Part shown: piece after piece, positions 57,055-64,000 of the stretch | Layout of the letters: each line of letters starts with the position of its first letter | Position numbering within the stretch: the first letter of the stretch is position 1 | Origin: Pseudomonadota bacterium | GTDB taxonomy: Bacteria; Pseudomonadota; Gammaproteobacteria; Burkholderiales; Burkholderiaceae_C | Length of the DNA stretch: 64,000 nt | Reading direction: 5' to 3' | Assembly: GCA_021848345.1 (NCBI GenBank) | Contig: JAJZUV010000001.1 | Span: forward strand, 310,001 to 374,000 | Made by a program: the position numbers and the translations under genes | The notes under the pieces: model-generated | Told to the model about the DNA's origin: nothing | Database searches by the model: none | Seen by the model: only the letters and a program-made list of their open reading frames with translations

Positions 57055-58832
57055 GGTTGCTTCTCCTGGAGGGATGGGGGATTCCATGCCGCCGGCAGGC
57101 GCGCGCGCGCCTGGCTCGCCGCGGCGCCGTAATCCTGGTCGGGGCGCGCCACGACCACGTAGCGGGGGGTGCTGTCGATCACCAGCAGCGGCAGCCCGAG
57201 CGCGCGCAGCGCCGGCAGTTCGCCGCTGGGCATGAAGGCCAGTGGAAGCTTCGCGGCGCGCCAGCGCGCGGCGAAGTCGCCCAGCGTGGGAACCCACAGC
57301 GAGGGTTGCTGGTCGATGCCGAAATCGAGTTCGCCGCGGTACTGCACCACCGTGACCTTGCGGCGCAGGTAGAAGGGTAGCGTCTGGTCGTAGGTGGCCA
57401 CCGTGTAGAAGGGCTGGTCCTTGTGCAGCCAGGGCCGGATGGCCGTCACCACGTCACGCGTGGAGGCGGTGCGCCCGAGGATCTGGAAGGCCTGGGTGGC
57501 CACGGTCAGGCCGACGAACATGCTGCCGGCCAGCGCCAGCACCGCCAGGCTGCGGCGCCCGTGCCGTTCCCAGCGCCAGGCGGCGAGCGCCCCGACCAGG
57601 CCCAGCCCCGCGGTGATCTCCAGCCACCAGCCGAAGCGCTGGTACAGCGCACCCGGGGTCACCGAGGTGCCGGCGCGCCAGAGCTGCGTGAAGCCGATGC
57701 CGGCGGCCAGGCTGAGCAGCGCCCACAGCGCGAACTGCCAGCCCAGCGCACGCGAGCGGGCCCGCGCCAGGTACTCGCCCAGCAGCAGCGCCAGCGCCGG
57801 GAACATGGGCAGCACGTACGACGGCAGCTTGGAGTGCGAGGCGCTGAAGAACACGAAAATGAACCCCGCCCACACCACCAGCACGCGCCGCGTGCGCAGC
57901 GAGCCGGGACTCTCGTCGGCCGGCGGCAGCAGGCTGCGACGACCGCTGCGCCACAACGCCGGCACCAGGGCTCCCAGCCAGGGCATGACGCCCAGCAGCA
58001 GGATCGGCACGAAGTAGTACCAGGGGCCCGGGCGCGACAGGTCGGGCGTGGCGAAGCGGTCGAACTGCTGGTAGATGAAGTAGAAATGGAAGAATTCGGG
58101 GTTGCGCAACTGCACCATCACGTGCCAGGGCAGCGCGACGGCCAGCAGCAGCGCCAGGCCGGGCAGGATGTGCAGGCGCCGCCACAGCCCCCATTCCAGG
58201 CTCCACAGCGTGTACAGCACCAGGGTCATGCCGGGGAAGGCCAGTCCGATGAGCCCCTTGGACAGCAGCGACAGCCCCATGAAGCCCCAGCAGGCCAGCA
58301 TCCAGCCGCGCTCGGCGGCGCGCGACACGCCGTCGCGCTGGGCCAGCAGGAAACTCAGCAGGCTGCCGCCCAGGCAGGCCGACACCCCCATGTCGAGGGT
58401 GTTGATGTGGCCCATGGCGAGCCAGTACACGCAACTCGCCAGCACGGCGCCGGCGTACAGACCGGCGCGGCGCCCCCACAGCAGGCAGCCGGCGAGGGCG
58501 GTGAAGGCGATGCCGAACAATCCGCTGAGCCCGGTCCACAGGCGCGCCTGCCACTGGCCGATGCCGAACACCTCGTAGCTGGCGGCGGTGGCCCAGTACT
58601 GCAGCGGGGGTTTCTCGAAATACTTGAACCCGTCCAGGCGCGGGGTGACCCAGTCGCCGGTGCGCACCATTTCGCGGGGAATCTCGGCGTAGCGGCCTTC
58701 GTCGGTGGGGACCAGGTCGCGCACGCCCAGCACGCCCAGCCACAGGATGGCCAGCAACGCGCCCAGCGCCAGCAGGGCGCGGCGCGAAGGCAGGGGGTCT
58801 CGGAGGGTTTCTTCGGAGGAGGATTCGGTCAC
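57051..58832 (-). CDS. arnT: Lipid A 4-amino-4-deoxy-L-arabinose transferase
   Basis: 593 residues with GTG start. It is a GT-C type integral membrane glycosyltransferase with about 12 helices and the periplasmic loop motif PTDEGRYAEIPREMVRTGDW followed by GFKYFEKPPLQYW. It moves L-Ara4N from the lipid carrier to lipid A, reducing its negative charge and so affecting resistance to cationic peptides such as polymyxin. It is first in the operon. No PmrA/PhoP box was identified in the short (58-bp) gap before it. Confidence 0.9.
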   Translation of the reverse strand: MTESSSEETLRDPLPSRRALLALGALLAILWLGVLGVRDLVPTDEGRYAEIPREMVRTGDWVTPRLDGFKYFEKPPLQYWATAASYEVFGIGQWQARLWTGLSGLFGIAFTALAGCLLWGRRAGLYAGAVLASCVYWLAMGHINTLDMGVSACLGGSLLSFLLAQRDGVSRAAERGWMLACWGFMGLSLLSKGLIGLAFPGMTLVLYTLWSLEWGLWRRLHILPGLALLLAVALPWHVMVQLRNPEFFHFYFIYQQFDRFATPDLSRPGPWYYFVPILLLGVMPWLGALVPALWRSGRRSLLPPADESPGSLRTRRVLVVWAGFIFVFFSASHSKLPSYVLPMFPALALLLGEYLARARSRALGWQFALWALLSLAAGIGFTQLWRAGTSVTPGALYQRFGWWLEITAGLGLVGALAAWRWERHGRRSLAVLALAGSMFVGLTVATQAFQILGRTASTRDVVTAIRPWLHKDQPFYTVATYDQTLPFYLRRKVTVVQYRGELDFGIDQQPSLWVPTLGDFAARWRAAKLPLAFMPSGELPALRALGLPLLVIDSTPRYVVVARPDQDYGAAASQARARLPAAWNPPSLQEKQP

Positions 58833-58890
58833 GGCGGGGTGCGCGACGGTGCGCGGGCGGCATTTTAGCCGCCCGCCTGAGCCGCTCCGC

Positions 58891-60009
58891 CTACTCCGCC
58901 AGCGCCTGCCAGGCCGGTACGTAGGGCAGGCCGAGCGCCTGCGCCACCGCCGGGTGGGTGATGCGCCCGTGGTGCACGTTCAGTCCGGCCAGCAGGTGCG
59001 GGTCCTCCTCGCAGGCGCGCGCCCAGCCCTTGCCGGCCAGGTCCAGCACGAAGGGCAGCGTGGCGTTGTTCAGCGCGTAGGCGGACGAACGTGCCACCGC
59101 ACCGGGCATGTTGGCCACGCAATAGTGCACCACGCCGCATTCGATGTAGGTGGGGTGCTCGTGGGTGGTCGGGCGCGAGGTCTCGAAACACCCGCCCTGG
59201 TCGATGGCCACGTCGACCACGACGGCACCCGTGCGCATGCGCGCGAGCATGTCGCGGCGCACCAGCCTGGGGGCCGCCGCGCCGGGCACCAGCACCGCGC
59301 CGATCACCAGGTCGGCCTGTTCCAGCGCCGATTCCAGCGCGTGCAGGGTGGCGTACTGCGTGGACGCGCGACCCTGGAACAGTTCGTCGAGTTCGCGCAG
59401 CCGGGGCAGGGATTTGTCCAGCACGGTCACGCGCGCGCCCAGGCCCACGGCCATGCGCGCCGCGTGCGTGCCCACGGTGCCGCCGCCGATCACCAGCACG
59501 TCCCCGGGGGGTACGCCCGGCAGGCCGCCCAGCAGCACGCCGCGTCCGCCGGTGCTCTTTTGCAGCGCCACCGCGCCGACCTGCACCGCCATGCGCCCCG
59601 CCACCTCGCTCATGGGCGCCAGCAGCGGCAGCTGCCCGCGCGCGTCGGTGACGGTCTCGTAGGCGATGGCGGTGCAGCCGCTGCGCAGCAGCCCTTGCGC
59701 CTGCTCCGGGTCGGGCGCCAGGTGCAGGTAGGTGAACAGCACCTGCCCGGCGCGCAGCATGCGGCATTCTTCCGGTTGCGGCTCCTTGACCTTGACCACC
59801 ATGTCGGCGCCGGCGAACACCTCCGGCGCGTCGGCGGCGATGCACGCACCCGCGGCCTCGTAGGCCGCGTCGTCGGCGCCGATGCCTTCTCCGGCACCGG
59901 CCTGCACCAGCAACTGGTGGCCGTGATGCACGAGTTCGCGCACCGCCTCGGGCGTGAGCCCGACCCGGTATTCGTGCACCTTGATCTCCTTGGGAACTCC
60001 TATCAGCAT
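58891..60009 (-). CDS. ald: Alanine dehydrogenase
   Basis: 372 residues, standard length. N-terminal [20 protein letters not shown], the catalytic-site stretch FTYLHLAPD (His) and the NAD-binding [20 protein letters not shown], plus [19 protein letters not shown], identify it. It reversibly deaminates L-alanine to pyruvate and ammonia. It is divergent from an Lrp/AsnC regulator, the usual activator of ald genes. A possible sigma-70 promoter lies upstream. Confidence 0.96.
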   Translation of the reverse strand: MLIGVPKEIKVHEYRVGLTPEAVRELVHHGHQLLVQAGAGEGIGADDAAYEAAGACIAADAPEVFAGADMVVKVKEPQPEECRMLRAGQVLFTYLHLAPDPEQAQGLLRSGCTAIAYETVTDARGQLPLLAPMSEVAGRMAVQVGAVALQKSTGGRGVLLGGLPGVPPGDVLVIGGGTVGTHAARMAVGLGARVTVLDKSLPRLRELDELFQGRASTQYATLHALESALEQADLVIGAVLVPGAAAPRLVRRDMLARMRTGAVVVDVAIDQGGCFETSRPTTHEHPTYIECGVVHYCVANMPGAVARSSAYALNNATLPFVLDLAGKGWARACEEDPHLLAGLNVHHGRITHPAVAQALGLPYVPAWQALAE

Positions 60010-60107
60010 GCCGCGTGCTCCTTGCTCGGATGACGTCCATGACCAGACACCATCATCACGCGGATCCCGGATCAGAGGTTGCAGTGTGGATTTTGCATGT
60101 AACGCGG

Positions 60108-60136
60108 ATAAAACATCGGTTTCTGCAATTGATCAA
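60108..60136 (-). promoter_or_regulatory. Possible promoter of ald
   Basis: On the minus strand TTGATC (plus 60131-60136) and TTTTAT (plus 60108-60113) are separated by 17 bp. The segment 60090-60170 is the most AT-rich in the region, typical for a regulated promoter bound by an Lrp-type protein. Confidence 0.35.
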
Positions 60137-60159
60137 CGAATTATTTGTAGCTTGAGGCG

Positions 60160-60170
60160 CAGAATTGCTG
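60160..60170. promoter_or_regulatory. Candidate Lrp-type site upstream of the Lrp-family gene
   Basis: CAGAATTGCTG has the CAG-N5-CTG dyad with an AT-rich core, resembling a short Lrp consensus. It is 24 bp before the start of the regulator gene and could serve autoregulation. Confidence 0.3.
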
Positions 60171-60193
60171 GCATTCCAACGGAGGCTACTGGG

Positions 60194-60655
60194 ATGACCG
60201 AACTTGACCGTTTCGACCGCAGCATTCTGTCCTTGCTGCAGGGCAATGCGCGCATGGCCAATACCGAACTGGCGGAGCGCGTGGGGTTGTCCCCCTCGGC
60301 CTGTCTGCGACGGGTGCAACGCCTGGAAAAGGTGGGAATCATCGCCGGCTACGTGGCCCTGCTGGATCCGCAGGCGGTGGGGCGCGCCAGCACGGTGTTC
60401 GTGGAAGTAACCCTGCATTCGCAGACCGAGGAAGCGCTGGCGGCCTTCGAGCAGGCCGTGGGAGTCTGCTCCGAAGTGCAGGAATGTCACCTGGTCGCGG
60501 GGGACTTCGACTATCTGCTGCGCGTCGCGGTTCAGGACATGCAGGAGTATGAGCGGGTGCACAAGCGCGAACTCGCGCGCCTGCCGCATGTCGCGCGCGT
60601 CCGGGGCATGTTCGCGCTGCGTACCGTGGCCAGGCGCACCGACTATCCCTTGTAG
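60194..60655 (+). CDS. Lrp/AsnC family transcriptional regulator
   Basis: 153 residues. The N-terminal winged helix-turn-helix reads LDRFDRSILSLLQGNARMANTELAERVGLSPSACLRRVQRLEKVGII; the C-terminal RAM ligand-binding domain follows with VEVTLHSQTEEALAAFE and VAGDFDYLLRVAV. It is divergent from ald, so it is probably the local regulator of alanine dehydrogenase and senses alanine or another amino acid. The start ATG has GGAGGC upstream. Confidence 0.92.
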   Translation: MTELDRFDRSILSLLQGNARMANTELAERVGLSPSACLRRVQRLEKVGIIAGYVALLDPQAVGRASTVFVEVTLHSQTEEALAAFEQAVGVCSEVQECHLVAGDFDYLLRVAVQDMQEYERVHKRELARLPHVARVRGMFALRTVARRTDYPL

Positions 60656-60703
60656 GCCGTGAGGGAGCGGGGCGGCGGGCGGCCGCCCCGGCATCCCGTT
60701 GAA

Positions 60704-60719
60704 CTGTATTTTTATACAG
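60704..60719. promoter_or_regulatory. LexA binding site (SOS box) upstream of imuA
   Basis: CTGTATTTTTATACAG is a perfect match to CTG-N10-CAG with the AT-rich core of the gammaproteobacterial and betaproteobacterial LexA consensus CTGT-N8-ACAG. It lies 65 bp before imuA, so the mutasome genes are expected to be DNA-damage inducible. Confidence 0.88.
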
Positions 60720-60784
60720 CTTTTTGATAGGCTTCGCTTCCCGCCCGGGCGTCCGGGCGTCGTCGATGCACGCGAGGCCGTCCG

Positions 60785-61597
60785 ATGTCCGCCGCCGTTT
60801 CCTCCCTGTTGTCTTCCGGGCTCGCCGCCAGCGTCTGGCGCGGCGTCGACCTCGGGCATGCCGGCGCGCCGGTGCTGCGCAGCGGCTGGCCCCGGCTCGA
60901 TGCCGAACTGCCCGGGGGCGGCTGGCCCTGCGCCAGCCTGACCGAACTGCTCGTGCCGCGGGGCGCGCTGCTGGAGTGGCGCCTGCTGGGCACGGCGTTG
61001 CGCGCCGCGCTGCGCGCGGGCGGCCGCCTGGTGCTGGTGGGCCCGCCCGCGGTGCCCTATCTGCCGGGGCTGCAGGAACAGGGCATCGACCCCGCGCAAC
61101 TGGTGTGGGTGCGCAGCCGCGAAGCCGGCCAGAGCCTGTGGGCCGCCGAGCAGGTGCTGCGCGCGGGCGGGGCCGCGGCGGTGCTGGTGTGGTTGCCGGC
61201 CTGCCGTGCCGAGGCGTTGCGCCGCCTGCATGCCCACGCCCAGGACGGCCGCGCCCCGGTGTTCGCGCTGCGTCCCGAGCAGGCGCGTGGCGAGGCCTCG
61301 CCGGCGCCGCTGCGCGTGCGTGCGCGGCCCGGCGAGGCCTGGGAGCTGTGCGTGCAGCTGCTCAAGCGCCGCGGCCCGGCCCATGAACAGGAACTGCGCC
61401 TGGCCTCGCGCCCCGCAGGACTCGAGCAGGCCATCCTCGCCGCGCCCGGGGACGCCTGGAGCCTCGGGGTGCGGCACGGGCGGGATGGACAGATCCTGGA
61501 TGAAGCGCTTGGCGAGGCGTCTGGCGAGGCGGGCCGGGCGCCCGCGTGGGAGCACGGCGATGCTGTGGGTCGCGCTGTTGGCATGCGCCTGGCCTGA
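60785..61597 (+). CDS. imuA: ImuA, RecA-like mutasome accessory protein
   Basis: 270 residues. The N-terminal sequence (LRSGWPRLDAELPGGGWPCASLTELLVPRGALLEW) matches ImuA/SulA-like proteins, which resemble RecA but lack a complete nucleotide-binding site; I see no canonical Walker A. It acts with ImuB and DnaE2 in error-prone translesion DNA synthesis. A LexA box precedes it and imuB overlaps its end by 38 bp. Confidence 0.88.
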   Translation: MSAAVSSLLSSGLAASVWRGVDLGHAGAPVLRSGWPRLDAELPGGGWPCASLTELLVPRGALLEWRLLGTALRAALRAGGRLVLVGPPAVPYLPGLQEQGIDPAQLVWVRSREAGQSLWAAEQVLRAGGAAAVLVWLPACRAEALRRLHAHAQDGRAPVFALRPEQARGEASPAPLRVRARPGEAWELCVQLLKRRGPAHEQELRLASRPAGLEQAILAAPGDAWSLGVRHGRDGQILDEALGEASGEAGRAPAWEHGDAVGRAVGMRLA

Positions 61598-62885
61598 GCC
61601 GGACGGCGCGGCCGCGCCGTCCGAGGCGACCGCGCATGCGCTGGCCGTCTGGGGCCTGCAGTTCACGCCGCGCGTGGCGCTGCTGGAGCGCGCGGTGCTG
61701 CTCGAGCTCGAGCGCAGCCTGCGGCTTTTCGGCGGGCTGGATGCCCTGCGGACCCGCATCGACGCGCAGTCGGCCGAACTCGGCGCCGTGGGCCAGGCCT
61801 GGGCCGGTACCGCGCTGGGGGCGCTGGCGCTGGCGCGGGCGGCGGCGCGGCCCACCCCGCCGCGCGACCTGGCGCGGGCACTGGACGCGCTGCCGCTGCA
61901 CTGCCTGGACGCGGCCGCCGCGCAGGCGGCGCTGTTGCAGCGCCTGGGGTGCCGCCGGCTGGGCGATCTGAGACGCCTGCCGCGCGACGGCCTGGCGCGG
62001 CGCTGCGGTCCGCAACTGCTGCAGCAACTCGATCAGGCCTATGGCCAGCGGCCCGAGCAGCATGCCTGGTTCGCGTTGCCGCAGGGTTTTCGCGCCCGCC
62101 TGGAACTGCCGGCCCGGGTGGAGGATGCGCAGGCCTTGTTGTTCGGCGCGCGGCGCCTGTTGCTGCAACTCGAGGGCTGGCTGGGGGCGCGCCAGGCCGG
62201 CGCCACCGCGCTCGTGCTGCGTTGGCGCTTCGACGCGCCGCGCCTGTCCGTCGCGTGCGGCGAACTCGTCGTGCGCACCGCGCTGCCGCTGCGCGGCGCC
62301 GAGCAACTGGCGCGATTGCTCGCCGAGCACCTGGGGCACGTGCGCCTGGAGGCTCCGGCGATCGAACTGGAACTGGAGTTGCGCGACATGCAGCCGCTGG
62401 CCGGTATCACCGCCAGCCTGCTGCCGGGCACGCCGGCGCAGGATGCGGGCGCCTCGCGCGAGCTGGTGCTGGCCTTGCAGCGCGTGGCTGCGCGCCTGGG
62501 GCCGGAGCAGGTGCTGCAGGGGACCGTGCTGGCCGACCACCGCCCCGAGTGGCAGCAGGCCTGGCATCCCCTCGGCGACGCCCCGCGGGACGCGGCCCCG
62601 CCCCCCGCGGGCAGCGCCGGACCCCGCCCGACCTTCCTGTTGCCGCGTCCGCTGCCTCTGCGCAGCCGCGACGGGCGGCCGTTGTGGCAGGGGGAGCTGC
62701 GCCTGTTGCTGGGGCCCCAGCGCATCGAGGGCGGCTGGTGGCAGCGCGACCCGGCCGGAGGCACCCACCACGTGGCGCGCGACTACTGGGTGGCCGCGAA
62801 CCAGCGCTCCGGCCTGCTGTGGGTGTTTCGCAGCCGCGAGCGCACGGCGCGCGCGCAGTGGTTCCTGCACGGCGTGTTCGCCTGA
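61560..62885 (+). CDS. imuB: ImuB, Y-family polymerase-like mutasome protein
   Basis: 441 residues from ATG 61560 (MLWVALLACAWPEPDG), the standard start for ImuB; the open frame extends upstream but as a shadow of imuA. It has Y-family polymerase architecture (fingers-palm region LLERAVLLELERSLRLFGG; HhH-like LQRLGCRRLGDLRRLPRDGLARRCG; little finger) but lacks the catalytic acidic residues seen in active enzymes, as is usual for ImuB. It bridges DnaE2, the beta clamp and ImuA. A 38-bp overlap with imuA suggests translational coupling. Confidence 0.88.
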   Translation: MLWVALLACAWPEPDGAAAPSEATAHALAVWGLQFTPRVALLERAVLLELERSLRLFGGLDALRTRIDAQSAELGAVGQAWAGTALGALALARAAARPTPPRDLARALDALPLHCLDAAAAQAALLQRLGCRRLGDLRRLPRDGLARRCGPQLLQQLDQAYGQRPEQHAWFALPQGFRARLELPARVEDAQALLFGARRLLLQLEGWLGARQAGATALVLRWRFDAPRLSVACGELVVRTALPLRGAEQLARLLAEHLGHVRLEAPAIELELELRDMQPLAGITASLLPGTPAQDAGASRELVLALQRVAARLGPEQVLQGTVLADHRPEWQQAWHPLGDAPRDAAPPPAGSAGPRPTFLLPRPLPLRSRDGRPLWQGELRLLLGPQRIEGGWWQRDPAGGTHHVARDYWVAANQRSGLLWVFRSRERTARAQWFLHGVFA

Positions 62886-62899
62886 CGGAGGCCTCGGAC

Positions 62900-64000
62900 A
62901 TGTCGATGGGGGCGAGCGGCGGGGACCACGGCGGTGGGGGCGAGGGCGGCGGGCGGCCGGCCTGGGCGGCGCTGCGCTGCATGTCCAATTTCAGTTTCCT
63001 GCGCGGCGCCAGCCATCCCGAGGAGCTGGTGCGCCGCGCCGGCGAGCTGGGCTGCGCGGCGCTGGCGCTGACCGACGAATGTTCCCTGGCCGGCGTGGTG
63101 CGCGCCCACGTGGCGGCGCGCGAGGCCGGGGTGAAGCTGCTGGTGGGCAGCCAGTTCCGCCTGCGCCTGGACGCCGGGCACGAGGCCGTGCTGGTGCTGC
63201 TGGCGCGGCATCGCGCGGACTACGCCGCGCTGTGCCGCTTCATCACCGGGCTGCGCCGCGCGTCGCCCAAGGGCCGCTACCGCCTGGAGCTCGAGCAGTT
63301 GCTGCGCCAGCCGCCCGGGGCCTGCGTGGGCGTGCTGTGCCTGCCGCGACGGGCCGACGATGCGCGTCTGCTCGGCTGGGCCGCCGCGCTGCGCGATGGC
63401 CTGGGCGCCGCTTCGGACCAGGATTCGGACCAGGGGCTGCTGCTGGGAGTGGAACTGCATCGCGAACTGGACGACGCGCGCTGGCTGCAGCGCCTGCGCG
63501 CGCTGTCGGGGCAGCTGGGCATGGAACTCGTGGCCTGTCCCGACGTGCAGATGCACGCGGCGTCGCGCCAGCCGCTGCACGACACGCTGTGCGCGATCCG
63601 CCTGGGACGGGAGCTGGCGCGTTGCGGACTGGAGTTGCAGCCCAACGCCGAACGCGCATTGCAAGGCCTGGAGCAACTGGCCCGGCGCTACCCCGCCGAA
63701 CTGCTCGAACGCAGCGCGCGACTGGCGGCGCGCTGCTCCTTCTCGCTCGAGGAACTGCGCTACAACTACCCGCGCGAAGTGGTGCCGCCGGGGCTGCGCG
63801 CCGACGAACACCTGCGCCGGCGCGTCTACGAAGGCGCGCGGCGTCGCTGGCCGGGCGGGCCCGATGCGGCGATGCGCGAGCTCATCGAGCACGAGCTCGC
63901 GCTGATCGCGGAGCTGGGCTACGCGCATTACTTTCTCACCGTCGACGACATCGTCGGCTTCGCGCGTTCGCGCGGCATCCTGTGCCAGGGACGCGGCTCG
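62900..64000 (+). CDS. dnaE2: Error-prone DNA polymerase DnaE2, 3' end cut by window
   Basis: The first 367 codons are visible and the frame is still open at the window end. After a Gly-rich leader comes the PHP-domain start (LRCMSNFSFLRGASHPEELVRRAGELG), LTDECSLAGVVRAH, and near the window end the polymerase-proximal EHELALIAELGYAHYFLTVDDIV and GILCQGRGS, all typical of DnaE2. The His of the canonical PHP motif is replaced in C-M-S-N-F-S, as in other DnaE2. It is the catalytic polymerase for SOS mutagenesis with ImuA and ImuB. It starts 14 bp after imuB. Confidence 0.93.
   Translation, partial: MSMGASGGDHGGGGEGGGRPAWAALRCMSNFSFLRGASHPEELVRRAGELGCAALALTDECSLAGVVRAHVAAREAGVKLLVGSQFRLRLDAGHEAVLVLLARHRADYAALCRFITGLRRASPKGRYRLELEQLLRQPPGACVGVLCLPRRADDARLLGWAAALRDGLGAASDQDSDQGLLLGVELHRELDDARWLQRLRALSGQLGMELVACPDVQMHAASRQPLHDTLCAIRLGRELARCGLELQPNAERALQGLEQLARRYPAELLERSARLAARCSFSLEELRYNYPREVVPPGLRADEHLRRRVYEGARRRWPGGPDAAMRELIEHELALIAELGYAHYFLTVDDIVGFARSRGILCQGRGS

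Noticed and set aside
60656-60703. GC-rich hairpin after the Lrp-type gene as terminator
   Set aside because: GGGGCGGC/GCCGCCCC forms a strong stem but is not followed by a T tract, so intrinsic termination is doubtful.

Overview
The window is 64 kb of very GC-rich, densely coding bacterial chromosome. Gene content and order (fdsGBACD formate dehydrogenase, glnA-ntrB-ntrC, TamA/TamB, a seven-gene lipid A aminoarabinose operon, imuA-imuB-dnaE2) fit a betaproteobacterium of the order Burkholderiales; I cannot name a genus from sequence alone. No rRNA, tRNA, insertion sequence, prophage or CRISPR array is visible, so this looks like core and regional chromosome rather than an island. Both ends cut a gene: a cobS-like gene at the left and dnaE2 at the right.

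Layout. 0-2.6 kb: CobS/CobT-type AAA+ ATPase and VWA protein. 2.7-7.2 kb: a polar amino acid ABC transporter, an Asp/Glu-racemase-family protein and a D-amino-acid dehydrogenase-like flavoprotein, together an apparent amino acid uptake and D-amino acid oxidation module. 7.4-12.1 kb: a looser region of small genes (a lone Rossmann domain, two paralogous ~70-residue unknown proteins, a DUF3563 protein, a GNAT acetyltransferase) around a GGDEF-EAL protein, with a hairpin-dense non-coding stretch, a possible small RNA and a shared palindrome AGGGTTAACCCT. 12.2-17.3 kb: a membrane PAS-GGDEF protein, a metallophosphoesterase carrying a duplicated palindromic element in frame, and a soluble chemoreceptor. 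17.4-26.8 kb: formate metabolism, with an OFA-family transporter, an FdsR-like regulator and the fdsG-fdsB-fdsA-fdhD-fdsD operon.

26.8-36.1 kb: a PaiB-like flavoprotein, the TamA-TamB outer-membrane translocation pair, a DUF1269 protein, a class III aminotransferase and a CinA-like protein. 36.1-41.1 kb: nitrogen control, with two NtrC-type sites, a sigma-54 promoter, glnA, a small exported protein, ntrB and ntrC. 41.2-51.5 kb: exonuclease III, a c-di-GMP-I riboswitch in front of a beta-helix lipoprotein, a second chemoreceptor, glutamate racemase, class I fumarase, a YqhA-family membrane protein and acetyl-CoA synthetase. 51.6-58.8 kb: the arn operon on the minus strand, with ArnA split into two genes. 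58.9-60.7 kb: alanine dehydrogenase divergent from an Lrp-type regulator. 60.7-64 kb: an SOS mutasome cassette behind a perfect LexA box.

The themes are nitrogen and amino acid handling (ABC transporter, racemase, dehydrogenases, glnA/ntrBC, ald/Lrp), C1/C2 carbon use (formate dehydrogenase, acetyl-CoA synthetase, fumarase), envelope building and modification (TamAB, arn, MurI) and c-di-GMP signalling (two GGDEF proteins plus a riboswitch). The best leads for something undescribed are the riboswitch-controlled lipoprotein, the hairpin-dense region at 7.84-8.1 kb, the shared palindrome and paralogous small proteins at 7.8-11.6 kb, and the in-frame duplicated element in the phosphoesterase.
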